Assembly (NCBI GenBank): GCA_964650975.1
Contig: CAZYWA010000259.1
Span: 1 to 10,410 of the forward strand
From: CAZYWA01 sp964650975 [NCBI: uncultured bacterium]
GTDB lineage: Bacteria > JADJOY01
DNA: 10,410 nt
Direction of reading: 5' to 3'
The translations under genes were made by a program, and so were the position numbers. Below the pieces are notes generated by a model. The model worked only from the letters and a program-made list of their open reading frames with translations, ran no database searches and had not been told where the DNA came from. Position 1 is the stretch's first letter; each line of letters starts with the position of its first letter. Below, in pieces: positions 1-7,775 of this stretch.

Positions 1-1999
1 CGCTGTCGCCGCGGCCGCTCTGGTGGGCGGCGATCCATTCGTCGAGGGTCTCGCTCAGGAGGTGTGCGCGCTCGGGCTCCGCGTGGGTCAGATCTGCGCT
101 CTCGTCGTCGACGCGGTAGAGCGACGAGGTGCTGCGGCCGCCGCCGTGGCCCATCCGGCGGATCAGTTTCCAGGGCCGCTCGACGATGGCGCTCAGGTCG
201 CCGCCGAGCGACCACGGATCGAGCTCGGGGTAGACCTCGCGGAAGACGCGCACCGCGAAATCGGGCACCTGGTACTCGGCGTATTGCGCCGGGCGGAGGT
301 CGGGCACGCCGGTGCCGCGCAGGATCGGCAAGAGCGAGATGCCCTCGCTCGCGAACCCGGGATCGGCCACGCCGAGCATGGCCGTGAGGGTCGCGGGAAC
401 GTCGAGCAGCTGGGTCGGGTAGTCGCTTCGAACGCCGCTCGCCACGACGTCCGGATGGCCCGGTGCCACCATCAGGCACGGGATGTGGAGCAGCGGCTCC
501 CACAGCGCGAACTGGTGGCCCATCTCGCCTTGCTCGCCGAGCAGCTCGCCGTGGTCGCCGGCGATCACCACCAGCGTGCGGTCGAGCGCGTGCATGTGCG
601 CCAGATCCTTGAAGAGCTGGGCCAGCTCGGAATCGAGGTACGCGATCTCGCCGTCGTAGAGCGCGGTCTGGATCTCGCGCTGGCGGGCAGTGAGCTTCAC
701 CTTGCCGGACTCGTAGAGCTTCGAGTCCATGCGCATGTCGTCGCGCTCGGCGTCGCTCAAATCCTTCGGCAGGTAACGGTTGGCGAACGGGCCCGAGTGA
801 TTCGGCTGGTGCGCCTCCATCAGGTTCACGAACGCGAAGAACGGGCGCGCCGGATCGCGCTGGCCGAGCCAGCGTTTCACCAGCCGCGCGGTCACGGCGG
901 CGCCGTCGTCGTGCGCGTTCGACTGGAGCTCGGCGAGCACCCGCATGGGCAGGAGATCGAGCAGGCTGTGGTGGATCGCGTGGCGCTGCTTCCACACCGG
1001 CACGAAGTGCTGGAAGCCGCGGTGCGTGCCGGAGAGCCCGCCGATCCACGGGTTGTTGGTGAAGCACGCGGTCTGGTAGCCGGCCGAGCTCAGCACCTCG
1101 GCGAGCGTCGGCACCGTGGACGAGATGAACAGGTGATGGCCGCGCGCGCCGTGGCTGATCGGGTAGAGCCCGGTGAAGAGCGACCCGTGCGCGGGAAGCG
1201 TCCACGGCGCCGTCGTGCGCGCCTGCGTGAACAGCACGCCCTGGCGAGCGAGCTCGCTCAGGAAGGGCGTCGTGTCCTTCGCGTAGCCGTAGGGCGAGAG
1301 ATGGTCGGCGCGGGTGGTGTCGAGGACGATGAGCAGCACGTTCCAGCCGGCCGCCGGTGCCGCGGGGTCCTGTTTGACCTCGAGGGTACGGCCGCTCACC
1401 GTCTCCGCGGGCCGCGCGACCGCGATCAGCGGATAGAGCGACGGCAACCCCAGGCCCATCACCAGCAGCACCGCCAGCGTCACGTGGAACCGGACCCGGA
1501 AGAGCGGTGCCACGGGCGGCCATCGCGCGACCGCGGCCAGGACCGAGCCGCTTCCCACCGCCACGGCCGTGGACACCGCCGCGAACGCCGCCCACTCGCC
1601 GGCGCTCGGCGTGGGGATGTGGGTCAGGTACTGGTTGCCGGTGAGCGAGAGCTTGGCGCCGAGCCTCCACGCCATGAGCAGCACGAAGGGCGCCAGCCAT
1701 CCGATCATCGTGGCGAGCACCCGGCTTTCGTCAGCCTCGCGCCGCCGCAGCGCCGCTCTCGCGAGCGCCACCGTCACCAGGAATCCGGTGAAAAGCGCGG
1801 AGTAGAGCGCCATCGCCTCGAGCAGCACCTCGGGACGCAAGAGCGCCAGGTTCTCCGGACTGAGCGTCCCCAGCACCTGAAAGCGCCGCGCCAGGATTCG
1901 CACGTCCTCGAGCGCCGCCCACGTGACGCCGCTCGAGGCGCCGAGAGCCGCCGCCACACCGAGCTCACGGCGCAGCTGAGTAGGGCGGGCCGGGGTCAC
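1..1999 (-). CDS. Membrane-anchored sulfatase-like (alkaline phosphatase superfamily) protein, 3' end cut by window edge
   Basis: 666 codons are visible and the frame is still open at the left edge, so only the C-terminal end is missing. The start is GTG at 1999-1997, sharing the GTGA overlap with the stop of the upstream HEAT gene; no earlier start fits without deeper overlap. Residues 1-200 are membrane-embedded, with hydrophobic stretches near 62-85, 95-112, 135-158 and 172-197 and possibly a first one near 13-30. The catalytic domain starts at about 219. It has the LIVLDTTRADHLSPYGY block (D227 is the probable metal ligand), the nucleophile region APWTLPAHGSLFTG at 264-277, and AGDHGE at 480-485 (D482 and H483 are metal ligands). 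In true sulfatases the nucleophile motif is C/S-x-P-x-R; here it is T267-L-P-A-H271. The domain therefore lacks the formylglycine precursor and resembles Thr-using phosphotransferases of the superfamily in that one respect. It could be a phosphatase, phosphodiesterase or phosphotransferase acting outside the membrane. The fold is clear; the substrate is unknown. Confidence 0.9.
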   Translation of the reverse strand, partial: MTPARPTQLRRELGVAAALGASSGVTWAALEDVRILARRFQVLGTLSPENLALLRPEVLLEAMALYSALFTGFLVTVALARAALRRREADESRVLATMIGWLAPFVLLMAWRLGAKLSLTGNQYLTHIPTPSAGEWAAFAAVSTAVAVGSGSVLAAVARWPPVAPLFRVRFHVTLAVLLVMGLGLPSLYPLIAVARPAETVSGRTLEVKQDPAAPAAGWNVLLIVLDTTRADHLSPYGYAKDTTPFLSELARQGVLFTQARTTAPWTLPAHGSLFTGLYPISHGARGHHLFISSTVPTLAEVLSSAGYQTACFTNNPWIGGLSGTHRGFQHFVPVWKQRHAIHHSLLDLLPMRVLAELQSNAHDDGAAVTARLVKRWLGQRDPARPFFAFVNLMEAHQPNHSGPFANRYLPKDLSDAERDDMRMDSKLYESGKVKLTARQREIQTALYDGEIAYLDSELAQLFKDLAHMHALDRTLVVIAGDHGELLGEQGEMGHQFALWEPLLHIPCLMVAPGHPDVVASGVRSDYPTQLLDVPATLTAMLGVADPGFASEGISLLPILRGTGVPDLRPAQYAEYQVPDFAVRVFREVYPELDPWSLGGDLSAIVERPWKLIRRMGHGGGRSTSSLYRVDDESADLTHAEPERAHLLSETLDEWIAAHQSGRGDS

Positions 2000-3435
2000 T
2001 TGTCGAGAATCTGCAGGATCGCGCCGGCGCTGGCATAGCGGGCGCGCACATCGGGATCGGCGAGCAGCGGCACCAGGCGGTCGATGTCCTCGGTGCCGCC
2101 GGCCTTGCCGAGCGCCCGGACCGCGGTCCGGCGCACCATCGGGTCGGGATCGGCGAGGCCGGTGCGAATGCCGCTCACGCCGGCGACGCCCATTTCGCCC
2201 AGCACGCGGATCGACTGGGCGCGCTCGTACTTGTCGGCCTCGCGGGTCTCGACGACGGTCTCGGGAGGCGGCGGAGGCGGCTGATCGGGTGCGGCGCGGC
2301 GGCCCGCGAGCAGCGCGCCGGCGAGCGCCCCCAGCGAGCCGAAGGTTCCCTCGTGCTGGCTCGCGACGTAGGCGCGTGCCTCCGGGTCGCCCATCTTCTG
2401 CAGCGCCATCGCCGCCTGCTGCTTCACCATCTCGTCGCCGCTCGCGAATCCCTCGCGGATCAGCGGGATCGACTCGGCGTCGTCGAGCAGCGCCAGCTTC
2501 TCGTAGGCGCGGATCTTCTGCGCCGGATGCACGCTCTTCGTGAAGTCGCGGAGCACGGGCAAGCCAGTCGGATCCTTGAGGTCGGCGAGCGCGCCGGCCG
2601 CGGTGAGGCGGATCTCGTCGTACGAATCGTCGAGCGCCTGGCGCAAGACCGGGATGGTGCGCGGATCGTCGTAGCCGTAGAGGATCCTCACCACCTGGCT
2701 GCGGTAGTAGTCCTCCGTGTCCTGCACCATCACCGCGAGCGCAGGCAGGGCCGCCGGATCGTTGAGCTTGCTCAGGCGCTCGACCGCCCACAGCTTGTCG
2801 TCCCGTCCACCAGTGCGCGCCTCTTTGCGGAGGTACCGCAGCGCGCTGTTGTCGTTCATGCGCGCCAGCTCGTCGGCGGCCACGCGCTGGGTCCGGACGT
2901 CGTCCTGCCGGAGGTCGGCGCGCAACAGCGCGCGGGCGTGGCGCCCGCCGATCCGCCGCATCGCGTGTCCGGCGGCGGCGCGCAGCCCGTCCGACTCGTC
3001 GTGCCCGACCACGAACGCCAGCGGATCGATGAACCGCACGAGCGCGCTCGCCTCCGTCTCCTCGATCGCGGCCGAGCGGTGCTCGACGCTGGGATCGAGA
3101 AGCCCGAGCCGCAGCACCCGCTCGCAGAGCGCCTCGAGCACCCGGCGCTTGGGATCGCCCGGCGACTTCACGAGATCCTGGTAGCGGGCGACTCCGTCGG
3201 CCGCCGCGTCGCCGGCGATGTCCCACGCGGAGACCACCCCCACCAGATTCGCGTCGAGCGGGGCCGGCGGCTCCTTGGCGCGCAGCTTCTCGACGGTGCC
3301 CTCGAGCTCGGTGCGCTGGCCGTGCGCGAGCTGGTCGTCGAAGGTGCTGTCATCGGCGGCGCGGACCGCTTGGAGCGAGCTGGCCAGCACCACGGCGGCC
3401 GCGACGGCCGAGCGGGCCGCGCGCCGCGCCCGCAT
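1996..3435 (-). CDS. Exported HEAT-repeat protein
   Basis: 479 residues. The ATG at 3435-3433 shares its A with the TGA of the upstream oppF-like gene (TGATG), which implies coupled translation. The frame stays open further upstream, but that stretch lies over the ATPase gene, and this ATG begins a good signal peptide: basic start RARRAARS, hydrophobic core, then a QAVRA-ADD cleavage site near residue 26. I see no lipobox Cys, so it is probably a soluble periplasmic protein. From about 130 to 360 and again from 400 to 479 there are repeated helical pairs of HEAT/PBS-lyase type, for example units around 213-240, 244-272, 276-300, 403-430 and 436-462, with D-P and A-A-x-A-L patterns. A Q-P6 linker (385-391) preceded by an Ala/Gly-rich stretch (367-383) splits the protein into two repeat blocks. 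HEAT arrays are protein-binding scaffolds; I see no catalytic residues. The partner is unknown, though the adjacent membrane enzyme is a natural candidate. Confidence 0.9.
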   Translation of the reverse strand: MRARRAARSAVAAAVVLASSLQAVRAADDSTFDDQLAHGQRTELEGTVEKLRAKEPPAPLDANLVGVVSAWDIAGDAAADGVARYQDLVKSPGDPKRRVLEALCERVLRLGLLDPSVEHRSAAIEETEASALVRFIDPLAFVVGHDESDGLRAAAGHAMRRIGGRHARALLRADLRQDDVRTQRVAADELARMNDNSALRYLRKEARTGGRDDKLWAVERLSKLNDPAALPALAVMVQDTEDYYRSQVVRILYGYDDPRTIPVLRQALDDSYDEIRLTAAGALADLKDPTGLPVLRDFTKSVHPAQKIRAYEKLALLDDAESIPLIREGFASGDEMVKQQAAMALQKMGDPEARAYVASQHEGTFGSLGALAGALLAGRRAAPDQPPPPPPETVVETREADKYERAQSIRVLGEMGVAGVSGIRTGLADPDPMVRRTAVRALGKAGGTEDIDRLVPLLADPDVRARYASAGAILQILDK

Positions 3436-4397
3436 CACCGCACCCAGCACGCCGCCAGGTGACCGGGACCTCGCGGCGTCAGTGCCGGCGCGCTCTCGCG
3501 GCAGCGAGCCTCGGCGAGCGGGCAGCGAGGGTGGAAGTGGCAGCCCTGCGGCGGGTCGATGGGGCTCGGCACGTCGCCCAGCGGAATCGGCTTTTCGCGC
3601 CGGTGGCGTGGGTCGGGCACCGAATCGAGCAGCAGCTCGGTGTACGGGTGGACCGGCGAGCGGAAGATCTCGGCGGCGGGCGCCACCTCGATCACCCGCC
3701 CCAGGTACATCACCGCCACCCGCCGGCTCATGTGCCGCACCACCCGCAGGTCGTGCGAGATGAGCAGCAGCGTGAGCTTGAGCTCCGCCTGCAGGTCGGC
3801 GAGCAGGTTCAGGATCTGCGCCTGGATCGACACGTCGAGGGCACTCACCGGCTCGTCGGCGATGATCAGCTCGGGATCGAGCGCCAGCGCGCGCGCGATA
3901 CCCACTCGCTGGCGCTGGCCGCCGCTGAACTCGTGGGGATAGTGGGAGGCGTGATCGGGCGTGAGCCCCACGCGGCGCAGCAGCGCCGCGACCCGCTCGC
4001 GGCGGTCGCCGCGCGTGCCCACGCCGTGGATCACGAACGGCTCCTCGAGCGCCTCGCCGATCGTCATGCGCGGATTGAGGCTCGCGTACGGGTCCTGGAA
4101 GACCACCTGCATGCGGCGGCGCATGGCCTTCATTTCCCGGCGACCCAGGTTCGCGATGTCGACGCCGTGAAAGCGGATCGAGCCCGAGGTCGGCTCGATG
4201 AGCCGCAGCACCAGGCGGCCGAGCGTCGACTTGCCGCAGCCGCTTTCGCCCACCAGCCCCAGTGTCTCGCCCGCCTCGATGTCGAGATCGACACCATCCA
4301 CCGCGTGAACCTCGCCACGCCGTCCCGAGAGCAGCCCGCTGCGCAGCGGAAAGCTCTTGCGGAGCCCGCGCACTTCGAGGATCGGTGCCTCCGCCAC
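3435..4397 (-). CDS. oppF: Oligopeptide/dipeptide ABC transporter ATPase, OppF/DppF type (second copy)
   Basis: 320 residues; a complete ABC ATPase of the OppF/DppF family, which hydrolyses ATP on the cytoplasmic side of a peptide-type importer as a heterodimer with an OppD-type subunit. Visible motifs are Walker [10 protein letters not shown] (50-58), Q-loop VFQDP (99-103), signature FSGGQRQR (157-164), Walker B LIIADEP (177-183), D-loop SALD (185-188) and H-switch ISHD (213-216). The C-terminal oligo_HPY region holds [14 protein letters not shown] and four Cys at 286, 292, 299 and 317. The start is GTG at 4397, 17 bp after the upstream oppD stop; it puts the conserved strand ILEVRGLRK at residue 6. 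Upstream sequence stays open but overlaps oppD and lacks family features. No strong Shine-Dalgarno is visible. The gene follows its OppD partner, as is usual, but no permease genes accompany the pair. The peptide assignment is by family; nickel or other solutes are possible. Confidence 0.93.
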   Translation of the reverse strand: MAEAPILEVRGLRKSFPLRSGLLSGRRGEVHAVDGVDLDIEAGETLGLVGESGCGKSTLGRLVLRLIEPTSGSIRFHGVDIANLGRREMKAMRRRMQVVFQDPYASLNPRMTIGEALEEPFVIHGVGTRGDRRERVAALLRRVGLTPDHASHYPHEFSGGQRQRVGIARALALDPELIIADEPVSALDVSIQAQILNLLADLQAELKLTLLLISHDLRVVRHMSRRVAVMYLGRVIEVAPAAEIFRSPVHPYTELLLDSVPDPRHRREKPIPLGDVPSPIDPPQGCHFHPRCPLAEARCRESAPALTPRGPGHLAACWVR

Positions 4398-4414
4398 GAT
4401 CGACCCCGAGTCTC

Positions 4415-5413
4415 TCAGCTCGCCTGCTCGTGGAACGGGCAGGCGACGCGATGGCCCGCGCCGTCGATCTCGACGAGCGGCGGCGGCTCGAGCGCGCACT
4501 CGGGGTGGGCGATGGCGCAGCGGTCGCGAAACGCACAGCCGGAGGGACGCGCCCCGAGGTCCGGCACGGTGCCGGGAATCGAAGCGAGCCGCTGGCCGGC
4601 GGGTGCGTCGTCGCGCACTCCCAGCGGCAGGCTGCGGATCAGCCCGCGGGTGTACGGGTGGCGCGGGTTCGCGAAGATCTCGTCGGTGGGGCCGCTCTCC
4701 ACGATCTTCCCCGCGTACATCACCGCCACCTGCTCGGCCAGCTCGGCGACGACGCCCAGGTCGTGGCTGATGAGCAGCAGCGCCATGCCCAGCTCCTGGC
4801 GCAGCTCGCGCAAGAGATCGAGGATCTGCGCCTGGATCGTGACGTCGAGGGCGGTGGTCGGCTCGTCGGCGAGCAACAGCGCCGGCTGACACGCGAGCGC
4901 CATCGCGATCATGATCCGCTGGCGCATGCCGCCGCTCATCTGCCCCGGGTAATCGCCGACCCGCCGCTCCGGGTCCGGGATCCTCACCCGGCGCAGCATC
5001 TCCACCACGCGTAGGTCGAGCTCGCGTCCGCGCAGCCCCTGGTGGAGGCGGATCGCCTCCGCGATCTGGTTGCCGACCGTGAACACCGGGTTGAGCGAGG
5101 TCATCGGCTCCTGGAAGACCATCGAGATCCGGTTGCCGCGGATCTTGCGCAGCTCGCGCTCCTCGAGCTTCACCAGGTCCTGGCCCTCGAAGCGGATCTC
5201 GCCGCCCGCGATGCGGCCGGGCGGCGACGGCACCAGGCGCAAGATCGAGAGCGCGGTCAGGCTCTTGCCGCAGCCCGACTCGCCCACCAGGCCGAGTGTG
5301 CCGCCGCGCGCCAGCGAGAACTCGACGCCGTCGACCGCGGCCAGGTCGTGGCCGTCGGAGCGGAACACGGTCCTGAGACCGCGAACCTCGAGCAGCGGCG
5401 CGGCGGAGCTCAC
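4415..5413 (-). CDS. oppD: Oligopeptide/dipeptide ABC transporter ATPase, OppD/DppD type (second copy)
   Basis: 332 residues, normal family length. Motifs are Walker A GESGCGKS (44-51), Q-loop [11 protein letters not shown] (99-109), signature MSGGMRQR (159-166), Walker [13 protein letters not shown] (179-190), H-switch ISHD (215-218), and an oligo_HPY tail with [12 protein letters not shown] (252-263) and Cys at 293, 299, 306 and 325. The [16 protein letters not shown] wording marks it as OppD/DppD rather than OppF type. The start is GTG at 5413-5411, one base after the stop of the DUF4388 gene, so translation is probably coupled. It should pair with the OppF-type protein encoded next. It is clearly paralogous to the OppD at 7772-8758: around Walker B the DNA at 4801-4870 matches 8161-8230 with six mismatches in 70 bases. 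No missing catalytic residue is seen. Permease partners are not in this operon. Confidence 0.93.
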   Translation of the reverse strand: MSSAAPLLEVRGLRTVFRSDGHDLAAVDGVEFSLARGGTLGLVGESGCGKSLTALSILRLVPSPPGRIAGGEIRFEGQDLVKLEERELRKIRGNRISMVFQEPMTSLNPVFTVGNQIAEAIRLHQGLRGRELDLRVVEMLRRVRIPDPERRVGDYPGQMSGGMRQRIMIAMALACQPALLLADEPTTALDVTIQAQILDLLRELRQELGMALLLISHDLGVVAELAEQVAVMYAGKIVESGPTDEIFANPRHPYTRGLIRSLPLGVRDDAPAGQRLASIPGTVPDLGARPSGCAFRDRCAIAHPECALEPPPLVEIDGAGHRVACPFHEQAS

Positions 5414-5414
5414 G

Positions 5415-6542
5415 TCAGACTTTGCCGTACAGGATCGCGCGCGCTTCGGTCTCCGTGAGCAGGCCCTTGCGAATCAGGATCCGCAGCAGGAGCCGCACCT
5501 GCTTGTCGGTCGCGAGCAGCTCGGGCGTCGCCGCCGCGGCGGCCGGCGCCGCTTCGGGCGCGGGTGCGGCCGCCGCCTCCACGGGTCTCGCGATCGCGGT
5601 GGTCGTGGGAGGCTCGTAGAAGCGGATCTTGCCTTCCTCGCCGACCTCGGCGTCGCGCTCGTCGGAGAGCCGCAGCGCTTCCAGGATCAGGCCGTCGTTC
5701 GAATCGAAGATGGTGCGCTCGACCGTGGGCGGGTGAGGCCTGAGCGTGAACGTGCCTTCGGTCCAGGTGACCATCTCGTGAACCGCGCGCGGGCCCTGGA
5801 TGTAGTCGGTGTCCGCGTGAATGATGTGGCCGGTTTCCAGGTAGATGCGGCCGGTGCCGTGCGGTCCGTTCAGGTGGATCGCGACGGTCTTTCCGCCCGC
5901 GCCGAGGATCTGGATCATGTCCACGATCCCCATGTCGCTCAAGTTGCCCGCGACGCCCTGCTCCTGGGTGTCGATGGCGCGGATCAGCTCGTCCTTGTTG
6001 AAGCGCTCGATCACCATCTCGCGCGGCGCGTGGGTCGAGGCGTCGAGCTCGACGCCGCCCAGGCGGATGGTCCTCCCCGGACCGGTCGCGCCCGAGTAGC
6101 ACTTGTTGATCGCCGACATGATCTCGGTTTCGCCCACCAGATAGATGCGGATGTTGCTGATGCCGGTGATGAACTTGAGCTCGTCCACCGCCTTGGCGTT
6201 CTCGGGGCGGGTGATCGCCACGTGCAGCACCTTGCGCGGCTGCTTCTCGAGCTTGAGCGGCAGCACCTCGTGCTCGCGCGCGAACGTACCGGGGACCACC
6301 TCGAGCGCGTCGACCTCGACCTCGGTCTGGGTCAGGTTCACCACCGGGATCTGGAAGATCTCGCTCAGCACCTGGACCAGCGTGCTTTCCTTGATGTAGC
6401 CGAGCTTGTTGAGGATCGTGCCGAGCTTCCCGCCCCACCGGTTCTGGTGGTTGAGGGCGGCGTTGAGCTCGACCTGGCTGATCGCCTTCTTGGAGAGCAG
6501 CATCTGCCCGATGGGCGCGCGCGCCGCCGGTGTTGCGGTCAT
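5415..6542 (-). CDS. GspE N-terminal (MshEN-like) plus DUF4388 (PATAN) domain protein
   Basis: 375 residues, no signal peptide or membrane segment, so cytoplasmic. Residues 10-150 resemble the N-terminal domain of GspE/PilB-type ATPases: two helical motifs of 24 residues (10-33 and 39-62) separated by 5, then an alpha/beta part (about 88-148) with [27 protein letters not shown] and a final helix. The ATPase domain is absent. Residues about 194-275 form a DUF4388/PATAN domain ([20 protein letters not shown], then a strand-rich [13 protein letters not shown] segment), a family found in deltaproteobacterial signalling proteins and PatA-like regulators. An Ala/Pro-rich linker (about 319-340) leads to a short helical tail (341-375, [18 protein letters not shown]). 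MshEN domains can bind cyclic di-GMP; here the motifs are degenerate, so binding is uncertain. The start ATG at 6542 has a GGGGGAA Shine-Dalgarno. It is the first gene of the second transcription unit. The role is probably regulatory or scaffolding; its target is unknown. Confidence 0.9.
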   Translation of the reverse strand: MTATPAARAPIGQMLLSKKAISQVELNAALNHQNRWGGKLGTILNKLGYIKESTLVQVLSEIFQIPVVNLTQTEVEVDALEVVPGTFAREHEVLPLKLEKQPRKVLHVAITRPENAKAVDELKFITGISNIRIYLVGETEIMSAINKCYSGATGPGRTIRLGGVELDASTHAPREMVIERFNKDELIRAIDTQEQGVAGNLSDMGIVDMIQILGAGGKTVAIHLNGPHGTGRIYLETGHIIHADTDYIQGPRAVHEMVTWTEGTFTLRPHPPTVERTIFDSNDGLILEALRLSDERDAEVGEEGKIRFYEPPTTTAIARPVEAAAAPAPEAAPAAAAATPELLATDKQVRLLLRILIRKGLLTETEARAILYGKV

Positions 6543-6548
6543 GACGTG

Positions 6549-6555
6549 TTCCCCC
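6549..6555 (-). promoter_or_regulatory. Shine-Dalgarno for the DUF4388 gene
   Basis: On the minus strand this reads GGGGGAA, followed by six bases before the ATG at 6542-6540. It is the clearest ribosome binding site in the window. The other genes start within or just after the preceding gene and lack a comparable purine run, which supports this gene being the leader of its operon. Confidence 0.5.
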
Positions 6556-6570
6556 GATCCCCGTCGCTCG

Positions 6571-6600
6571 ACGCTAGCAGAGCGCGAAAACGCAAGTCAA
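6571..6600 (-). promoter_or_regulatory. Sigma70-like promoter of the second operon
   Basis: Minus-strand TTGACT (6600-6595) is followed by an 18-base spacer and TAGCGT (6576-6571) preceded by TGC, giving an extended -10 look. The -35 matches five of six consensus bases; the -10 keeps the key T-A-...-T positions. Predicted transcription start is near 6564, leaving a leader of about 22 bases with the Shine-Dalgarno at its end. A 5-bp inverted repeat, CGTCG-AG-CGACG (6573-6562), abuts the -10 and could be an operator, but it is short enough to be chance. This prediction rests on sequence only. Confidence 0.5.
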
Positions 6601-6638
6601 CGAAAGGCCGTCTCCGCCGATCCGTGAAATCCAGCTGC

Positions 6639-6657
6639 AAAAAGCGGGTTTTCGCCT
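6639..6657 (-). terminator. Weak intrinsic terminator candidate after oppF
   Basis: The minus strand reads AGGCG-AAAAC-CCGCTTTTT. A 4-5 bp stem (GGCG with CGCT, including a G-U pair, plus A-T) with a small loop runs into a five-T tract. It sits between the upstream oppF stop and the promoter at 6571-6600, where a terminator would be expected. The stem is short, so termination would be partial at best. Confidence 0.3.
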
Positions 6658-6714
6658 GGGTCGGCCGAGTGTGAAGCGATCGTTTGCCCGGCGTTGTCGA
6701 CCCGTGATTCCGGT

Positions 6715-6732
6715 CGGCGCGTTGTCGCGCCG
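6715..6732 (-). terminator. GC-rich hairpin downstream of oppF, possible terminator or 3' stabiliser
   Basis: A perfect 7-bp inverted repeat with a 4-base loop, CGGCGCG-ACAA-CGCGCCG on the minus strand, begins 26 bases after the oppF stop. It is the strongest short hairpin in the gap between the two units. There is no T-run straight after it, so it may act with the weaker hairpin at 6639-6657, mark the RNA 3' end after trimming, or be fortuitous in GC-rich DNA. Confidence 0.35.
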
Positions 6733-6758
6733 GATTTGGGGTGGGGCCCTGGCCGGAT

Positions 6759-7775
6759 TCACTCCGGACGGGGCGGGGGCCTGGAAAGCCCCCGAGGAAA
6801 CTCCGACAGGAAGCAGCGCGACTGGCCGTGCGCCACCGGGTAAAGCGGCGGCGCCTCGACCCTGCAGCGGTCCATGACCAGCGGACAGCGAGTGTGGAAG
6901 TGACATCCGGACGGAGGGTTCGCCGGAGAAGGCACGTCGCCCAAGACCGGCACCGGCTGGTGCGCGGCGCCGTCGATCTTCGGAATCGCGCTCAAGAGCG
7001 CGCGGGTGTACGGGTGCTGCGGGGAATCCATCAGCTCCTCGGTCGAGCCCTCCTCGACCACCCGGCCCAGGTACATCACCGCGACCCGGTCCGCCAGGTA
7101 GCGCACCACGCCGAGATCGTGGGTGATGAAGAGGTACGCGAGCCCCAGCTCCTGCTGCAGCTCGCGCAGCAGGTTCAAGATCTGCGCCTGGATCGAGACG
7201 TCGAGGGCCGACACCGCCTCGTCGCAGATCAGCAATCGCGGGTTCACGGCGAGCGCCCGCGCGATGCAGATGCGCTGCCGCTGCCCACCCGAGAACTCGT
7301 GCGGGTAGCGATACATGAGGCGGGCGTCGAGCTTCACCCGGGTGAGCTGCGCGGCCACCCGCTCGGTGATCTCGGCTTCCGATTTGGCGAGGCCGAACGA
7401 GCGCATGCCCTCGGCGATCACCTCGCGGATGCGCATGCGCGGGTTGAGCGACGCCATCGGATCCTGGAACACGATCTGCAGCTTGCTGCGATAGGGCCGG
7501 AGCGTGGCCGCGTCGAGCTGCAGCAGATCGGTGCCCTCGAAGAGTGCCCGGCCTTCGCGCGCCTGCACCAGTCGCAGGATCGAGCGTCCCACCGTGGTCT
7601 TGCCGCAACCCGACTCGCCGACCAGCGCCAGCGTCTTCCCCGCTTCGACCGTCAGATCGACGCCGTCCACCGCTCGAACCCAGCCGTGGATGCGACGGAA
7701 GAGCCCCTTGCGGATCGCGAACCAGGTGGAGAGACCCTCCACGCGCAGCAGCGGATTCGCGGGAGAGGCGCTCAT
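6759..7775 (-). CDS. oppF: Oligopeptide/dipeptide ABC transporter ATPase, OppF/DppF type (first copy)
   Basis: 338 residues. Walker A GESGCGKTT (53-61), Q-loop VFQDPMASLNP (102-112), signature FSGGQRQR (161-168), Walker B LLICDEAVSALD (181-192; Ala replaces the usual Pro after DE, with both acidic residues kept), H-switch ITHD (217-220), HPYTRALLSAIP (254-265), and tail Cys at 291, 297, 304 and 321. The ATG at 7775-7773 overlaps the oppD stop as ATGA, so translation is coupled. The protein energises the importer together with OppD, docking on OppB/OppC. It ends with a short Pro/Arg-rich tail, FPRGLSRPPPRPE, not typical of the family, that may simply be a drifted C-terminus. This is the last gene of unit 1: a 216-bp gap with hairpins follows. 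Family function is secure; substrate is not. Confidence 0.94.
   Translation of the reverse strand: MSASPANPLLRVEGLSTWFAIRKGLFRRIHGWVRAVDGVDLTVEAGKTLALVGESGCGKTTVGRSILRLVQAREGRALFEGTDLLQLDAATLRPYRSKLQIVFQDPMASLNPRMRIREVIAEGMRSFGLAKSEAEITERVAAQLTRVKLDARLMYRYPHEFSGGQRQRICIARALAVNPRLLICDEAVSALDVSIQAQILNLLRELQQELGLAYLFITHDLGVVRYLADRVAVMYLGRVVEEGSTEELMDSPQHPYTRALLSAIPKIDGAAHQPVPVLGDVPSPANPPSGCHFHTRCPLVMDRCRVEAPPLYPVAHGQSRCFLSEFPRGLSRPPPRPE

Noticed and set aside
23-2038. Plus-strand open frame of 671 codons
   Set aside because: It lies exactly opposite the sulfatase-like gene, its translation is rich in Arg, Glu, His and Ala without recognisable domains, and the minus frame shows clear family motifs. 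Long antisense frames are expected in GC-rich coding DNA.
3436-4536. N-terminal extension of the HEAT-protein frame
   Set aside because: The frame stays open upstream, but it covers the OppF-type gene in another frame and shows no domain. A good signal peptide begins at the ATG at 3435.
4801-4870. Direct repeat with 8161-8230, possible mobile or recombination repeat
   Set aside because: The similarity falls in the Walker B/D-loop codons of two paralogous ATPases and needs no mobile element; no terminal repeats or target duplications are seen nearby.
6753-6767. Inverted repeat CCGGA/TCCGG around the first oppF stop codon
   Set aside because: The arms are only 5 bp with no T-run, so it is readily explained by chance in this base composition.
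6775-6793. GGGGGC/GCCCCC hairpin near the end of the first oppF
   Set aside because: It lies inside the coding sequence, has no T-run, and reflects codons of the Pro/Arg-rich tail; not supported as a terminator.
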